A stretch of DNA of 49,308 nucleotides from Neomegalonema sp. (lineage in GTDB: Bacteria; Pseudomonadota; Alphaproteobacteria; Rhodobacterales; Rhodobacteraceae), in assembly GCA_022760435.1 (NCBI GenBank), contig JALEFY010000038.1, positions 1-49,308 of the forward strand, written 5' to 3'. The notes under the pieces are model-generated. The model had not been told where the DNA came from. It did not search any database and worked only from the letters and a program-made list of their open reading frames with translations. Shown here piece after piece: positions 26,826 through 36,998 of this stretch. A program made the translations under genes and the position numbers. Every line of letters begins with the position of its first letter. Within the stretch, counting starts at the first letter, position 1.

Positions 26826-27557
26826 ATGCTGACCAAGAAGCAATATGATCTATTGATGTTCATTCACGAGCGCGTGGGCGAGACCGGGGTACCGCCCTCC
26901 TTCGACGAGATGAAGGATGCGCTCGAGCTCAAATCGAAATCGGGGATTCACCGCCTGATTACAGCGCTCGAAGAGCGTGGCTATATTCGGCGCCTGCCGC
27001 ATCGGGCCCGCGCCTTGGAAGTGGTACGCCTGCCCGAGAACATTGCGCCGCCGCATCGGGTGAGCAACCCGCATCTGAGCGTTGTGCAAGCGCCGCCGCC
27101 CCCCATGCACAGCTACGCCCCGCCCCCGCCGCCCCAACCGCGCTATCTCAACACCGAATTGCGCGGCGCGGCCCTGACCGAGGTCCCGTTGATCGGTCGG
27201 ATCGCTGCTGGATTGCCGATCGAGGCGATCGAGGATCGCAACAACATGGTTGGCGTCCCCTCATTGATGATCACCACCGGCGGCGAGCATTTCGCCCTCC
27301 AGGTGCGTGGGGATTCGATGATCGATGAGGGTATTTTTGACGGGGATATCGTCGTGATCCGTAAACAGGATCGCGCCGAGAATGGCGAGATCGTCGTCGC
27401 CCTGGTCGAGGAGCAGGAAGCGACGCTGAAGCGCTACCGGCGCAAGGGTGCCTCGATTGCTTTGGAGGCAGCCAATCCGGCCTATGAGACGCGGGTCTAT
27501 GGCCAGGATCAGGTGCGGGTCCAGGGGCGTCTTGTCGGGTTGATGCGCGCCTATTGA
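26826..27557 (+). CDS. lexA: SOS-response repressor LexA
   Basis: Repressor of DNA-damage genes, cleaved when RecA is activated; 243 aa. The winged helix (residues 1-68) has the family pattern [14 protein letters not shown] and [16 protein letters not shown]. The S24 domain has the cleavage site Ala128-Gly129 in GRIAAGLPI, nucleophile Ser164 (RGDSM) and Lys202. Between them lies a proline-rich linker (about 72-108, with runs of four and five prolines), longer than in E. coli. The start at 26826 has GGAGG six bases upstream; an ATG one codon earlier is possible. Confidence 0.96.
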   Translation: MLTKKQYDLLMFIHERVGETGVPPSFDEMKDALELKSKSGIHRLITALEERGYIRRLPHRARALEVVRLPENIAPPHRVSNPHLSVVQAPPPPMHSYAPPPPPQPRYLNTELRGAALTEVPLIGRIAAGLPIEAIEDRNNMVGVPSLMITTGGEHFALQVRGDSMIDEGIFDGDIVVIRKQDRAENGEIVVALVEEQEATLKRYRRKGASIALEAANPAYETRVYGQDQVRVQGRLVGLMRAY

Positions 27558-29809
27558 GCCTGCTCGCGCTTGCCGTTGCCCGGCCTTGGGTGGGGCCGGG
27601 CGGCATTGGGACGGGTGGCGTTGGGTCGGGCGGCAGTGGGGCGGTTCCATAACCGCCAGCCTTGCCGGGGCGGCGCGGTGATCTGCGGCCGCTCTCCCGC
27701 CCTTGGCCAATGCAGCGCCATCGGCCCGTGGTGGGAGAAGAACGAGCGATCATAGATCAGACATTGCTGCAAGCTCGGGGATGAGGACATCCCGCCCGGC
27801 AACGCCTGGCGGGGCAGGAGGATCAATGTGCGGGGGGCACAACGATGGGCAATTTCATCGGCGCTAACTTCCTTTGCCAGCAATGTTTGCAAGGTCCAGC
27901 CATCCGGAAGCGCGGCGCGATATCCCAAGCGGTCGCGCGCGACCGGCGCCGCGATTGCCGCCTGCTCCTGGGTATGCGCATCACCATCCCGGCGCAGCCA
28001 CAGCGCTGCCGTGTAACTCTGCCCGCGCGCCCGGTCGAGCCAGCGCCGTTCAAATTGCGGCGCTCCCGGTTCGGCATAAAGCCCGCCGACGAGGCGCCCG
28101 CCCGGCGCAATCAGCAGATCCGGTCGCGGCATGGTTTGCCAGACCAGCACCGCAATGATCAGCGCCGGGAAGGCCAACCAACGCAGCCCGCCGCGCATCA
28201 GGCAAAGCCAGAGCCCGCCACCGATCAGGAGCACCTGCGCAAGGGCAGGAATAGCCGGGATCAGCATGACCGCCCCAGGCAAGGCCGCTACCTGCCGCGC
28301 AACCAGAAGGATGAGCTTCACCCCCTCCGCCATCAGCTTCAAGGGCACCGCCTCCAGTCCAAGCGGCGTCAGGAGGGCTGCCAACAATCCCATCGGCATC
28401 ACCCAAATCCCCATCAGCGGCACAGCAATCAGATTGGCCGGCAGGCCGACGGTGCTGATCCGATTGAAAACGGCGGCAGCAATGGGAGCGGTGGCCAGTC
28501 CCGCAATCGCGCTCGTAGCCAAAACCATCAGCGCCCCGCTTGCGAGCTTGGGCAGCAAACCGCTGCGCCGATGATGCCTGGGCCAAGAGCTGCGGCTTGC
28601 CTCGAAGAAGGCAACCATCGCCAAGGTGGCGGCAAAGGAGAGCTGGAACCCGGCATTGAACAGCGATTGCGGCTGCCAGATCAGGATGATCAGCGCCGCA
28701 AGGGCAACCGCACGCATCGTCACCGCGGGCCGGTCGACAAGGACCGCACCAAAAGCAACCATCGCCATGATGAAAGCCCGCTGCGTCGCAAGCGATCCTC
28801 CGGAGATCAGCACATAGGCCAACCCCACCAAAAGCGCTGCGATCGCGGCAACCTTCTTTCCCGAAACATGGGTCGTGGCCTGCGTCGAGAGCGCGAACAG
28901 CACCCGAACCAGGACAAAAATCGTCATGCACACCATGCCGATATGCATGCCGGAAATGGCAAGCAGATGCGCCAGATTACTCGCGCGCAGATCATCATAG
29001 GTTTCGCGCTCAACCCAGGCCCGATCTCCAACCAGAAGAGCGGCGATGATCGCCCCCGCCTGATCCGGAACCCGCTCGCGTATCCCCGTAGAGATCTGCG
29101 CCCGCAACATGCTCAAGCGGTCGACCGGATCACGGCCGAGGATCTCCAATGCCTCGCGCGCATAGCCGACAGCACCGAGCCGGTCGAAATAGGCGACGCG
29201 GCGAAAATCAAATCCGCCGGGTTCGGATGGCCCTGGCGGCGGGCCGAGCCAGGCATGGAGCCGCACGCGCGCACCGATCGTCGGCACGATCTCTTGCGCC
29301 CCGCGCCCCGACAAGGCGATTCGCACCCGCGTCGGCAAAACCTTCGCCCCCGCGTCCTCAACACTCACGCGATCCAGGGTCAAACGCAGCGCACCGCTCT
29401 GGGTGCGATCGATGATCAAAACCCGTCCCGACAGCGCCCCTTGCCAGGGCGCTCCCAATCTGTCCTGCGGCATCGACATGGCTTTGATCTGAGCCGCGGC
29501 AAAGCCCAGCGCGACAAGGATTGCGCCGATCAGGCAAAAGCGCAGACCGGCATTTGCCCGGAAATCCTTGACGGCTACGAAAGACGCCAGAACCGCACCT
29601 ATGCCCAGAAGCAACCCGATGGGCAGATAGGGCGCTGGCTCGAAGGGCAGGGCGAAATAGATCCAGATGCCCAGCCCAAGCGCGACCGGTGCCCAAAGGA
29701 TCCCCCGCCGCTCCTGACGCGCCGCCGCCTCTCGCCAATGCCGGCTCGCCATCTCCATCAGTTGCGCGCGCCGCGACACAGACTTGTCCAAGCCCCTTCC
29801 CTCCGCCAT
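27551..29809 (-). CDS. comEC: ComEC/Rec2-family DNA-uptake membrane protein
   Basis: Inner-membrane channel for single-stranded DNA in natural transformation, 752 aa. N-terminal membrane segments and a DUF4131-like region (to about 200) are followed by the competence domain with [23 protein letters not shown] and several helices to about 545. The C-terminal part should be a metallo-beta-lactamase-like domain, but HxHxDH is not present, as in other alphaproteobacterial ComEC. The last residues are a low-complexity run [13 protein letters not shown] encoded by a 15-bp repeat. Convergent with lexA, with a 7-base overlap. The ATG at 29809 has no strong ribosome site. Confidence 0.88.
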   Translation of the reverse strand: MAEGRGLDKSVSRRAQLMEMASRHWREAAARQERRGILWAPVALGLGIWIYFALPFEPAPYLPIGLLLGIGAVLASFVAVKDFRANAGLRFCLIGAILVALGFAAAQIKAMSMPQDRLGAPWQGALSGRVLIIDRTQSGALRLTLDRVSVEDAGAKVLPTRVRIALSGRGAQEIVPTIGARVRLHAWLGPPPGPSEPGGFDFRRVAYFDRLGAVGYAREALEILGRDPVDRLSMLRAQISTGIRERVPDQAGAIIAALLVGDRAWVERETYDDLRASNLAHLLAISGMHIGMVCMTIFVLVRVLFALSTQATTHVSGKKVAAIAALLVGLAYVLISGGSLATQRAFIMAMVAFGAVLVDRPAVTMRAVALAALIILIWQPQSLFNAGFQLSFAATLAMVAFFEASRSSWPRHHRRSGLLPKLASGALMVLATSAIAGLATAPIAAAVFNRISTVGLPANLIAVPLMGIWVMPMGLLAALLTPLGLEAVPLKLMAEGVKLILLVARQVAALPGAVMLIPAIPALAQVLLIGGGLWLCLMRGGLRWLAFPALIIAVLVWQTMPRPDLLIAPGGRLVGGLYAEPGAPQFERRWLDRARGQSYTAALWLRRDGDAHTQEQAAIAAPVARDRLGYRAALPDGWTLQTLLAKEVSADEIAHRCAPRTLILLPRQALPGGMSSSPSLQQCLIYDRSFFSHHGPMALHWPRAGERPQITAPPRQGWRLWNRPTAARPNATRPNAARPHPRPGNGKREQAQ
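27597..27641. repeat. 15-bp tandem repeat, three copies, at the 3' end of comEC
   Basis: Units CGGGCGGCATTGGGA, CGGGTGGCGTTGGGT and CGGGCGGCAGTGGGG encode the repeated Pro-Asn-Ala-x-Arg tail of ComEC on the minus strand. Copy number may vary between strains without changing the frame. Confidence 0.8.
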
Positions 29810-29877
29810 AAGGCAGCAAATTCCCTGATCGGCGCCCTATCGCGCAGCCGCCAATGCCACCCAATGAGGAGAGCCCA

Positions 29878-31308
29878 ATGGAGCAGAGCCCTATGGCCCA
29901 GTCGGCCGTCATCACCCGTTTTGCGCCATCCCCAACAGGGTTCTTGCATATTGGCGGCGCCAGGACAGCCCTTTTCAACTGGCTGTATGCACGCCATCAC
30001 CAAGGTCAGTTCCTGCTGCGGATCGAGGATACTGACAAGAAGCGCTCGAGCGAGGAGGCAACGGCGGCGATCTATGATGGCTTGCGCTGGCTTGGCCTCG
30101 ACTGGGATGGCGAAGCCGTCAGCCAGGCCGCCAATGAGGCCCGCCATCGCGAAGTCGCCGAAGCAATGCTCGCCAATGGCAGCGCCTATCGTTGCTTTGC
30201 CAGCCAGGAAGAGGTCGAGGCGGCGCGCGAGAAGGCAAAGGCCGAGGGGCGCTCGATCGTCTTTCGCTCCCCGTGGCGTGACAAGCCTGCCGATCAAGCA
30301 CCTGATGCGCCTTATGTCGTCCGCTTGAAGGCACCGCTTTCAGGCGAGACCACCATTTCTGATGCCGTGCAAGGTGAGGTGAGCTGGAAGAATGACACGC
30401 TCGACGATCTGATCTTGCTGCGCTCGGATGGCAGCCCGACCTACATGCTGGCGGTCGTGGTCGATGATCACGATATGGGTGTGACCCATGTCATCCGCGG
30501 CGACGATCACCTGACCAATGCGGCGCGACAACGCCTGATCTATGAGGCGAATGGCTGGCCCGTGCCGATCTTTGCCCATATCCCGCTGATCCACGGCCCG
30601 GACGGGGCCAAATTGTCAAAACGTCATGGCGCGCTTGGTATCGAGGCTTATCGCGAGATGGGCTACCTGCCCGCTGGCATGCGCAATTATCTCGCGCGTC
30701 TAGGCTGGAGCCATGGCGATGACGAGATCTTCACCACCGAGCAAGCGACCGAATGGTTTGGGCTTGAGGCGATCGGCAAAGCGCCCGCCCGGATCGATTT
30801 CTCCAAGATGGAGAATGTCAACGGTCAACATATGCGCATGTCCGGTGACGACGATGTGCTCGAACATTATTTGACGCTGCGTCACATGCGCGCTCTGCCG
30901 CCGGTAAGCGATACCGCGCGCGAGAGGCTGTCCCGGGCGATGCCCGCGCTTCGTGAACGGGCCAAGACCCTCCTTGACATCGATACCCTTGGCGCATTTG
31001 CAATGGCCGAGCGCCCGCTCGCCTTTGAGGACAAGGCGCGCGCGGCGCTTGATGCAGATGCGAAAAATCTTCTGCTCCGTTTGACTGTGCACCTGCGTAA
31101 TGCTAGCTGGAACAAATCTGATCTGGAGGATCTGCTGCGCAGTTTCGCCAATGACGAGGGCGTCAAACTCGGGAAAGTGGCTCAGCCGTTGCGAGCCGCC
31201 GTGACGGGTTGCGCCGTCTCGCCCGGCGCGTTCGATGTGATCATGGCGCTCGGAAAAGACGAAACGCTCGACCGGTTGGACGATGTCACCAACGGTTCGT
31301 CGACCTGA
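29878..31308 (+). CDS. gltX: Glutamyl-tRNA synthetase GltX
   Basis: Class I synthetase of 476 aa charging tRNA with glutamate. The HIGH motif appears as FLHIGGART and the second signature as [24 protein letters not shown] and [10 protein letters not shown] are diagnostic. The ATG at 29878 has GAGGAG at six to seven bases upstream; a frame extension to 29854 is not needed. Divergent from comEC, with 68 bases between them for both promoters. Many alphaproteobacteria have two GltX paralogues; I cannot tell which this is. Confidence 0.95.
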   Translation: MEQSPMAQSAVITRFAPSPTGFLHIGGARTALFNWLYARHHQGQFLLRIEDTDKKRSSEEATAAIYDGLRWLGLDWDGEAVSQAANEARHREVAEAMLANGSAYRCFASQEEVEAAREKAKAEGRSIVFRSPWRDKPADQAPDAPYVVRLKAPLSGETTISDAVQGEVSWKNDTLDDLILLRSDGSPTYMLAVVVDDHDMGVTHVIRGDDHLTNAARQRLIYEANGWPVPIFAHIPLIHGPDGAKLSKRHGALGIEAYREMGYLPAGMRNYLARLGWSHGDDEIFTTEQATEWFGLEAIGKAPARIDFSKMENVNGQHMRMSGDDDVLEHYLTLRHMRALPPVSDTARERLSRAMPALRERAKTLLDIDTLGAFAMAERPLAFEDKARAALDADAKNLLLRLTVHLRNASWNKSDLEDLLRSFANDEGVKLGKVAQPLRAAVTGCAVSPGAFDVIMALGKDETLDRLDDVTNGSST

Positions 31309-31373
31309 TGATGAAATGGGTGGTGTCCGCCACCGAGAAACCGCAATAAAACGATCATTTCTGGGAGAATGCG

Positions 31374-32672
31374 ATGTCGAACGCCACCAAACCCGCAACG
31401 TTGCTTGTCGATGACAAATCCTTCGAGCTGCCGACGCGTGATGGATCCACCGGACCATCGGTGATCGATATCCGCAAGCTTTATGCCGAAACTGGCATGT
31501 TTACCTATGATCCTGGTTTCACCTCAACGGCGGCCTGCTCATCGTCGATCACCTATATCGATGGCGATATTGGTAAACTGCTCTATCGCGGCTACCCGAT
31601 CGACCAGCTCGCCGAGCAGTCCAATTTCCTCGAAGTCTGCTACCTGCTGATGTATGGCGAATTGCCGACCCAGGGTCAGTACAATGATTTCGTGACCCGC
31701 GTGACGCGCCACACGATGATGCATGAGCAGATGACCAATTTCTATCGCGGCTTCCGCCGCGATGCGCATCCGATGGCCATCATGGTTGGCGTCGTCGGGG
31801 CGCTGTCCGCCTTCTATCACGACAGCACCGACATTACCGACCCGGTCCAGCGCGAGATTGCCTCGATCCGCCTCGTCGCCAAGATGCCGACGATTGCGGC
31901 CTGGGCCTATAAGTACTCGACCGGCCAGCCGTTCATCTACCCGCTTAACTCTCTGTCTTATTCGGCGAATTTCCTGCGCATGTGCTTTGCGGTACCGGCG
32001 GAGGAGTATGTTGTCGACCCGATCCTCGAGCAGGCGATGGATGTCATCTTCACCCTGCATGCCGATCACGAGCAGAACGCCTCGACCTCGACCGTGCGTC
32101 TTGCCGGCTCCTCGGGTGCCAATCCGTTCGCCTGCATTGCATCGGGCGTCGCCTGTTTGTGGGGCCCGGCGCATGGCGGGGCCAATGAGGCTTGCCTCAA
32201 CATGCTGCGCGAGATCGGATCGGTTGACCGGATCCCCGAATTCATCGCTCGCGCGAAGGACAAGGACGACCCGTTCCGCCTGATGGGCTTTGGTCACCGC
32301 GTTTACAAGAACTATGACCCGCGCGCCAAAGTCATGCAGAAGGTTGCCCATCAGGTTCTCGACCGCCTCGGCGTTGAGAACAACCCGACCTTGCAGGTTG
32401 CCCAGGCACTCGAGAAGATCGCGCTGGAAGACCCGTATTTCGTCGACAAGAAACTCTACCCGAATGTCGACTTCTATTCCGGCATCATCCTCGATGCGAT
32501 GGGTTTCCCGACCTCGATGTTCACCGCGATCTTCGCTCTGGCACGGACTGTCGGCTGGATCTCGCAGTGGAAAGAGATGATCGAGGACCCGGAGCAAAAG
32601 ATCGGTCGCCCGCGCCAGCTCTATGTCGGCGCACCCGAACGCGACTATCAGTCGATGGCTCAGCGCGGCTGA
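31374..32672 (+). CDS. gltA: Citrate synthase GltA
   Basis: First TCA-cycle enzyme, type II (hexameric) citrate synthase, 432 aa. Catalytic residues are His267 (GPAHGGAN), His308 ([14 protein letters not shown]) and Asp366 (NVDFYSGI). [13 protein letters not shown] is the expected active-site strand. GGGAG sits six bases before the ATG. Transcribed after gltX with a 65-base gap; a hairpin at 32695-32718 follows. Confidence 0.97.
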   Translation: MSNATKPATLLVDDKSFELPTRDGSTGPSVIDIRKLYAETGMFTYDPGFTSTAACSSSITYIDGDIGKLLYRGYPIDQLAEQSNFLEVCYLLMYGELPTQGQYNDFVTRVTRHTMMHEQMTNFYRGFRRDAHPMAIMVGVVGALSAFYHDSTDITDPVQREIASIRLVAKMPTIAAWAYKYSTGQPFIYPLNSLSYSANFLRMCFAVPAEEYVVDPILEQAMDVIFTLHADHEQNASTSTVRLAGSSGANPFACIASGVACLWGPAHGGANEACLNMLREIGSVDRIPEFIARAKDKDDPFRLMGFGHRVYKNYDPRAKVMQKVAHQVLDRLGVENNPTLQVAQALEKIALEDPYFVDKKLYPNVDFYSGIILDAMGFPTSMFTAIFALARTVGWISQWKEMIEDPEQKIGRPRQLYVGAPERDYQSMAQRG

Positions 32673-32694
32673 TCAACGCGATCGGGACCAATGT

Positions 32695-32718
32695 GGAAGG
32701 GCGCGAGAGCGCCCCTCC
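32695..32718 (+). terminator. Hairpin downstream of gltA
   Basis: A 6-bp GGGCGC/GCGCCC stem capped by GAGA, extended by GGA/TCC past one mismatch, starts 23 bases after the gltA stop. The U tract is poor (ATTCCATCTT). The GAGA loop is the same as in the hairpin behind hupC. Confidence 0.6.
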
Positions 32719-32738
32719 ATTCCATCTTGAATACGGCC

Positions 32739-32798
32739 AAGATCGATGTCACCAAGATCGATGCCGCCAACATCGATGGCGCTAAGATCAATGCTGCA
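32739..32798. repeat. 15-bp tandem repeat, four copies, at the gltA/lpxB convergence
   Basis: Units AAGATCGATGTCACC, AAGATCGATGCCGCC, AACATCGATGGCGCT and AAGATCAATGCTGCA run into the last codons of lpxB (its stop is at 32788-32790). On the plus strand the frame would read KIDVT-KIDAA-NIDGA-KINAA, but I see no supported gene there. Confidence 0.85.
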
Positions 32799-33984
32799 AT
32801 GCAGCGAGCACCGAACGCGCGGCCCGCTCTGATGGCGCGAGACCACCGCGCCCCAGCGCCGCCAAAGCCTTCGTCGCCGCATCAATCTGATGCTGTCTCG
32901 CCGGGGCATTCGCCGGGAATAATGACAGCAACGCCGGTGCGAGCTTCTCTGCGGTGCAGTTTTCCTGAAAATACTCCGGCACCACTTTCTCTTCGACCAG
33001 CAGGTTCACCAGCGTTGCGGTGTCGATTTTCACCAATCGCCGTACCATCTGCGCCGTGAGCCAGTTCATCTTGTAGCCGATGACCATCGGCACCCCCATC
33101 GCGGCGAGCTCCAGCGACACCGTCCCGGACGCTGCCAGCGCCACATCGCATGCCCCCATCGCCTGAAACTTGCGCCGCTCGGCCTGAGCGAAGGGGCGCC
33201 CACGCGGATCGATGACATGGCAGGGAAGCCCCAGCGAGCCAGCCAGATCGGCCACCAGATCCGCAACATTTTCCGCCGCCGGAACAACGATTTCCAGCCC
33301 GGGCAGATCTGCCGACACCCGTTTGGCGGTCTGCATGAAAATCGGGCCAAGACGCGTAACCTCGCCGCGCCGGCTACCGGGTAATAGCATCAACAGTGGC
33401 GCTTCGCGCGGGAGGTCGAGCGCCGCCCGCAGCTCCGCACGGTTCTGCGAAAGGCCCTCGGTTGCCTCGACCACCGGATGGCCGACAAAATCACATGCCA
33501 GCGATACCCTCTCGAAATAGGGCGGCTCAAAAGGCAGCAGGGCCAAAAGATGGTCGGTATGGCGGGCCATCATCTCAGCACGCTTTGGCCGCCAGGCCCA
33601 GACACTCGGCGCGACATAATGGATGAACTTGCCCGAGCTTTGCGCCCGCGCCCGCGCGGCCACGCGCAAGCCGAAACCCGGTGCATCGATGGTGATCAGC
33701 GCATCCGGCGCGCTGGCGATCACGGCCTGTGCGGTCTGCTCGATCCGCCGCTTGAGCATGCGCAGCTTGGGCAGCACTTCCGCCATGCCCATCACCGCGA
33801 TGTCCTTGATATCAAACAGACTCTCTAACCCCTCAGCCTGCATCGCCGCGCCGCCAACGCCGATGAACTCGGCCCGCGCGCCGAGCTCCTTGCGCAAACC
33901 TCGCATCAGCGCGGCGCCCAGGCGATCCCCTGAGGGCTCCCCGGCAATCAGAAAGAACCGCGTCGCTTTCGGTGCGCTACTCAT
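32788..33984 (-). CDS. lpxB: Lipid-A-disaccharide synthase LpxB
   Basis: Joins UDP-diacylglucosamine and lipid X into the lipid A disaccharide at the inner membrane; GT19 family, 398 aa. Motifs: FFLIAGEPSGDRLGAALMRGL at the start, GVGGAAMQAEGL, HYVAPSVWAWRPKRA, LLPGSRRGEVTR and ASGTVSLELAAMGVPMVIGYK. The ATG at 33984 overlaps the end of lpxI by 8 bases; the frame continues upstream only inside lpxI. The last codons lie in a tandem repeat. Confidence 0.95.
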   Translation of the reverse strand: MSSAPKATRFFLIAGEPSGDRLGAALMRGLRKELGARAEFIGVGGAAMQAEGLESLFDIKDIAVMGMAEVLPKLRMLKRRIEQTAQAVIASAPDALITIDAPGFGLRVAARARAQSSGKFIHYVAPSVWAWRPKRAEMMARHTDHLLALLPFEPPYFERVSLACDFVGHPVVEATEGLSQNRAELRAALDLPREAPLLMLLPGSRRGEVTRLGPIFMQTAKRVSADLPGLEIVVPAAENVADLVADLAGSLGLPCHVIDPRGRPFAQAERRKFQAMGACDVALAASGTVSLELAAMGVPMVIGYKMNWLTAQMVRRLVKIDTATLVNLLVEEKVVPEYFQENCTAEKLAPALLSLFPANAPARQHQIDAATKALAALGRGGLAPSERAARSVLAALQH

Positions 33985-34816
33985 CGCTCGGAGGCTCCCA
34001 ACCATACACAAACACCCCATGGCGATCCGCCGCCCGCGCCGTCTCTTGCGGATCGAGGATGAAAACCTGCCCGGCGCGCACCGCGACACCGTTGAGCCCG
34101 GCTTCGCGCAGACGCGGGATGGTCGCCGGACCGATAGCGGGCATGTCAAACCGCATGTCCTGCCCGGGCTTGGCGGCCTTGTAGAGCGCACCCGATGGTT
34201 TGGGCGCGCCGCCACGAGGCCCGCCCGCGGCCAGCGCCCGCAACATCGCGTCGGTGCCACCGACCGTCTCAACCGCCAGACAGCGCCCGCAAGCCACGAT
34301 CGCCCCCTGCCCGACATCGACCCGGCCCAGCGCCTCGACGATCGACGCAGCGCGAGCGATATCCTCTCGATCCCGCGCATTGGGCTTGTAAGAGCCAAAA
34401 CATCCGCTCGGCGCCAGAAGCTCACCGAGAAACTGATCGGCACCGACCAGCCGGAAGCCTTTCTCCTCAAAGATCTGCGCCAGACCGCGCAACAGCCCGT
34501 CATCGCCCTTGCGCATCAATTTGCGCACCCGGAGCAAAAGCGGCACGGCGCCGCTGTCAAACCGCAATGCGGTCAGCGACGGGCGTGACAATCCTCCGGC
34601 AAAGCATACCTCTTCGACGCCTTCAGCCTTCAGCGCTGAAAAGAGCCGCGAAGCCTGGCCGAGCCCACATCTTGTGTGCGGCCAATCCTCGACCCAAGGC
34701 TCGGCCGAGCCGCGCAAGGGGATCACATGGACCCTGCGTCCTTCCCTAGCGGCCGCCTGCGCAACCAGCCGAGGCAGCGCCCCCGATCCAGCGATGATCC
34801 CCAGCTTTGGCGGCAT
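33977..34816 (-). CDS. lpxI: UDP-2,3-diacylglucosamine pyrophosphatase LpxI
   Basis: Hydrolyses UDP-2,3-diacylglucosamine to lipid X, the job done by LpxH in E. coli; LpxI is the alphaproteobacterial form. 279 aa with the N-terminal KLGIIAGSGALPRLVAQAA, the AGGLSRPSLTALRFD segment, GADQFLGELLAP, and the C-terminal domain FDMPAIGPATIPRLREAGL with GVAVRAGQVFIL. Situated between lpxA and lpxB as in related genomes. Confidence 0.95.
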   Translation of the reverse strand: MPPKLGIIAGSGALPRLVAQAAAREGRRVHVIPLRGSAEPWVEDWPHTRCGLGQASRLFSALKAEGVEEVCFAGGLSRPSLTALRFDSGAVPLLLRVRKLMRKGDDGLLRGLAQIFEEKGFRLVGADQFLGELLAPSGCFGSYKPNARDREDIARAASIVEALGRVDVGQGAIVACGRCLAVETVGGTDAMLRALAAGGPRGGAPKPSGALYKAAKPGQDMRFDMPAIGPATIPRLREAGLNGVAVRAGQVFILDPQETARAADRHGVFVYGWEPPSDE

Positions 34817-34826
34817 GATCCCCGCC

Positions 34827-35636
34827 TCAGGACCCGCTGGCGCGCGGGGTGCAGAAGGAACGGGCGCTATCGCCTTCGATGAAGTCCACGATCATCATCA
34901 CCGCAGGGACCGCACTGAAAGCCTCACGCACCAGCGCCACCCGCTCGGACAGCACGCCCTCGCCGAAGAAAAGCATGTCATAGGCCCGGCGCACCGCATG
35001 CATCGCTTCGCGATCGAAACCGCGGCGCTTCATGCCGACAAGGTTAAGCCCGCCAAGCTCGGCCCGGTTACCGATCACCGAGCCGAACGGGATCACGTCT
35101 TTCTCGACCCCGCTCATCCCTCCGACCATCGCATGGGCGCCGATCCGGGTGAATTGATGCACCGCGCACAGACCGCCGAGCACCGCGTGATCCTGCACTT
35201 CGACATGACCGGCCAAAGTCGCATTATTGGCCAGGATCACCCCGTCGCCGACCTGACAATCATGGCCGACATGCACGCCGACCATGTAGAGGCCCCCTTC
35301 GCCGACGCGTGTCACGCCGCCACCGCCCTCGGTGCCGAGATTCATCGTCACATGCTCGCGAATGGTATTGCGCGCACCGATCTCGAGCCGGGTCGGCTCT
35401 CCGGCATATTTGAGATCTTGCGGCACCGAACCGAGCGAGGCAAAGGGAAACACCTTGCAGCCCTCACCAATACTGGTGCGGCCCTCGACCACGACATGGG
35501 ACATCAACTCCACCCCGGCGGCGACCGAAGCATGCGCACCGATCACACAATAGGGGCCGATGCGTGCCCCCGGCGCGATTTGCGCTTCCGGATCGACGAT
35601 CGCAGTCGGGTGAATCTCGGCTTGGGCGGCCATCAT
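34827..35636 (-). CDS. lpxA: UDP-N-acetylglucosamine acyltransferase LpxA
   Basis: First enzyme of lipid A synthesis, 269 aa. The N-terminal two thirds are hexapeptide repeats of a left-handed beta helix ([26 protein letters not shown]). The catalytic histidine lies in [20 protein letters not shown] helical C-terminal domain starts near residue 195 ([23 protein letters not shown]). Two adjacent ATGs are possible starts. Ten bases separate its stop from lpxI. Confidence 0.96.
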   Translation of the reverse strand: MMAAQAEIHPTAIVDPEAQIAPGARIGPYCVIGAHASVAAGVELMSHVVVEGRTSIGEGCKVFPFASLGSVPQDLKYAGEPTRLEIGARNTIREHVTMNLGTEGGGGVTRVGEGGLYMVGVHVGHDCQVGDGVILANNATLAGHVEVQDHAVLGGLCAVHQFTRIGAHAMVGGMSGVEKDVIPFGSVIGNRAELGGLNLVGMKRRGFDREAMHAVRRAYDMLFFGEGVLSERVALVREAFSAVPAVMMIVDFIEGDSARSFCTPRASGS

Positions 35637-35699
35637 AGCGGCTTCCTCATCTGGGGCAGCGGGGCATCGAGCAGCGCCCTTCGCGGCGCAGGGCGAAGA

Positions 35700-36203
35700 T
35701 CACTCAGCCGAAGGCGGGGCCGGCGGGTCGACAATCATGGCCGAGAAATCTGCCTGCGCGGCAGCCTGACCGTCCACTTTCGCGACCCCGGTGAATTTCC
35801 AGACATTTGCCCGGTTGCGCACGACATCGACATGCAGCTCCACGACATCGCCCGGAACGACAGGACGGCGAAAGCGCGCATTGTCCACGGTCATGAAATA
35901 GACCAGCTTGCCCTGATCGATCATGTTGAGCGTATGCACGACCAGCACCGCCGCGGTCTGGGCCATGGCTTCCACCAGCAGCACGCCGGGCATGATTGGT
36001 TTGGCCGGGAAGTGCCCGGCGAAAAAGGATTCGTTGGCCGAGACATTCTTGATGCCGATCGCGCCCTCGGCGGGCTTGATCTCGCGAACCTTGTCGATCA
36101 TCAGAAATGGATAGCGATGCGGGATCATCCGCATGATCCGCTCGATATCCATGCTCTCGACATATTCGGCGGCCTGCGCGCCGTTCGCTGCGCCTTCCGA
36201 CAT
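35700..36203 (-). CDS. fabZ: 3-hydroxyacyl-ACP dehydratase FabZ
   Basis: Dehydrates 3-hydroxyacyl-ACP in fatty acid elongation; 167 aa hot-dog fold. IPHRYPFLMIDKV, then the active-site His64 in AGHFPAKPIMPGVL and Glu78 in LLVEAMAQ are present. The start at ATG 36203 gives a short polar N-terminus. The long frame extension upstream crosses the gap to skp and is not plausible. It competes with LpxA for 3-hydroxyacyl-ACP, which is why the two are usually neighbours. Confidence 0.96.
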   Translation of the reverse strand: MSEGAANGAQAAEYVESMDIERIMRMIPHRYPFLMIDKVREIKPAEGAIGIKNVSANESFFAGHFPAKPIMPGVLLVEAMAQTAAVLVVHTLNMIDQGKLVYFMTVDNARFRRPVVPGDVVELHVDVVRNRANVWKFTGVAKVDGQAAAQADFSAMIVDPPAPPSAE

Positions 36204-36304
36204 AGAGCCCTCTTTCTTCGCTTCTCTACCTTGATTGCGGTTTTGCTGCCTTGCACCGCCCGGGGCAAGGGAAAACCGCCCTACCCCCCCGAAAGCGCCC
36301 TTCT

Positions 36305-36979
36305 CTACTCCGCCGGCAGCGGGTTTTGCTCGGTCTCGCTCGGCCCTTCCGAGGGTATCGCGATCGTAATGCGCGCCCCCGCTGCGTCGAGCCGCGCGAC
36401 CGCTTCTCTGGTCACATCCAGATCGGGGCGGAAGAGCTCGGCATATTGAGCATGGATCATGACACTGGCCCCACGCTCTTGCATGATCTGCTTGAGCACC
36501 GGCCACAGCCCCTGACGGCGCATGGTCACGATGGCGCTGTTGAAGGCTTGCTGCAACGCCGCTTCGCGGTCGCGGTGCTCGCGCCGTGCTTGCCGGACCC
36601 TGGTCTCGAAACTCGCCGCCTGTTCGCGAAACTCGATGATCGGCAAGGTCTCGCGCAGCCGCATCAGCGCGTCTTCTTCCTCGCGAAACGCGGCCTGCGC
36701 GAGCTCGAAACGGGTGCGCATCGCTTCTCGGGCTGCCTGCATCTGACTGCGGATATCGGCGAAAGATTCGGCCTCGCGAACGATGCTTTCGACATCGACA
36801 ACGAGGACATCACTGCGCTCGGAACCCGAGCCGGGATCCGCAATCGGTGCCTGCGCTGGCTGCGTCGGGGCTCGGTCGCCGTCCTGGGCGTAGGCGATCT
36901 GGGCGTAGGCGATGCTCGCCCCCGCCACCATCAAGGCGCCCACCAGCCATCCGAGCGGGGTGCCGCCGGGTCTGACCAC
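36305..36979 (-). CDS. Periplasmic chaperone Skp/OmpH family protein
   Basis: OmpH/Skp-like holdase of about 224 aa. A hydrophobic signal (GWLVGALMVAGASIAYA, about residues 9-25) is followed by a low-complexity linker, a beta strand DVLVVDVESIV, long charged helices (about 65-150) that form the tentacles, and a closing ASVMIHAQYAE segment typical of the family. I chose the GTG at 36979, 20 bases after bamA's stop and 8 bases after AAAGGGG; an ATG at 37042 lies inside bamA. The position behind bamA supports the assignment. Confidence 0.85.
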   Translation of the reverse strand: MVRPGGTPLGWLVGALMVAGASIAYAQIAYAQDGDRAPTQPAQAPIADPGSGSERSDVLVVDVESIVREAESFADIRSQMQAAREAMRTRFELAQAAFREEEDALMRLRETLPIIEFREQAASFETRVRQARREHRDREAALQQAFNSAIVTMRRQGLWPVLKQIMQERGASVMIHAQYAELFRPDLDVTREAVARLDAAGARITIAIPSEGPSETEQNPLPAE

Positions 36980-36998
36980 CGATGCAGCCCCTTTGCCT

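Noticed and set aside
27845-30328. Plus-strand frame of 827 codons opposite comEC
   Set aside because: Arg/Gln/His-rich shadow of comEC that runs out of frame into gltX; no motif.
31319-31350. Short GGTGG/CCACC hairpin between gltX and gltA
   Set aside because: Only five pairs and no U tract; too weak to call a terminator.
32691-33059. Plus-strand frame with KIDxA repeats at the gltA/lpxB junction
   Set aside because: Most of it is antisense to lpxB and no ribosome site is seen; the repeat is reported as a DNA repeat instead.
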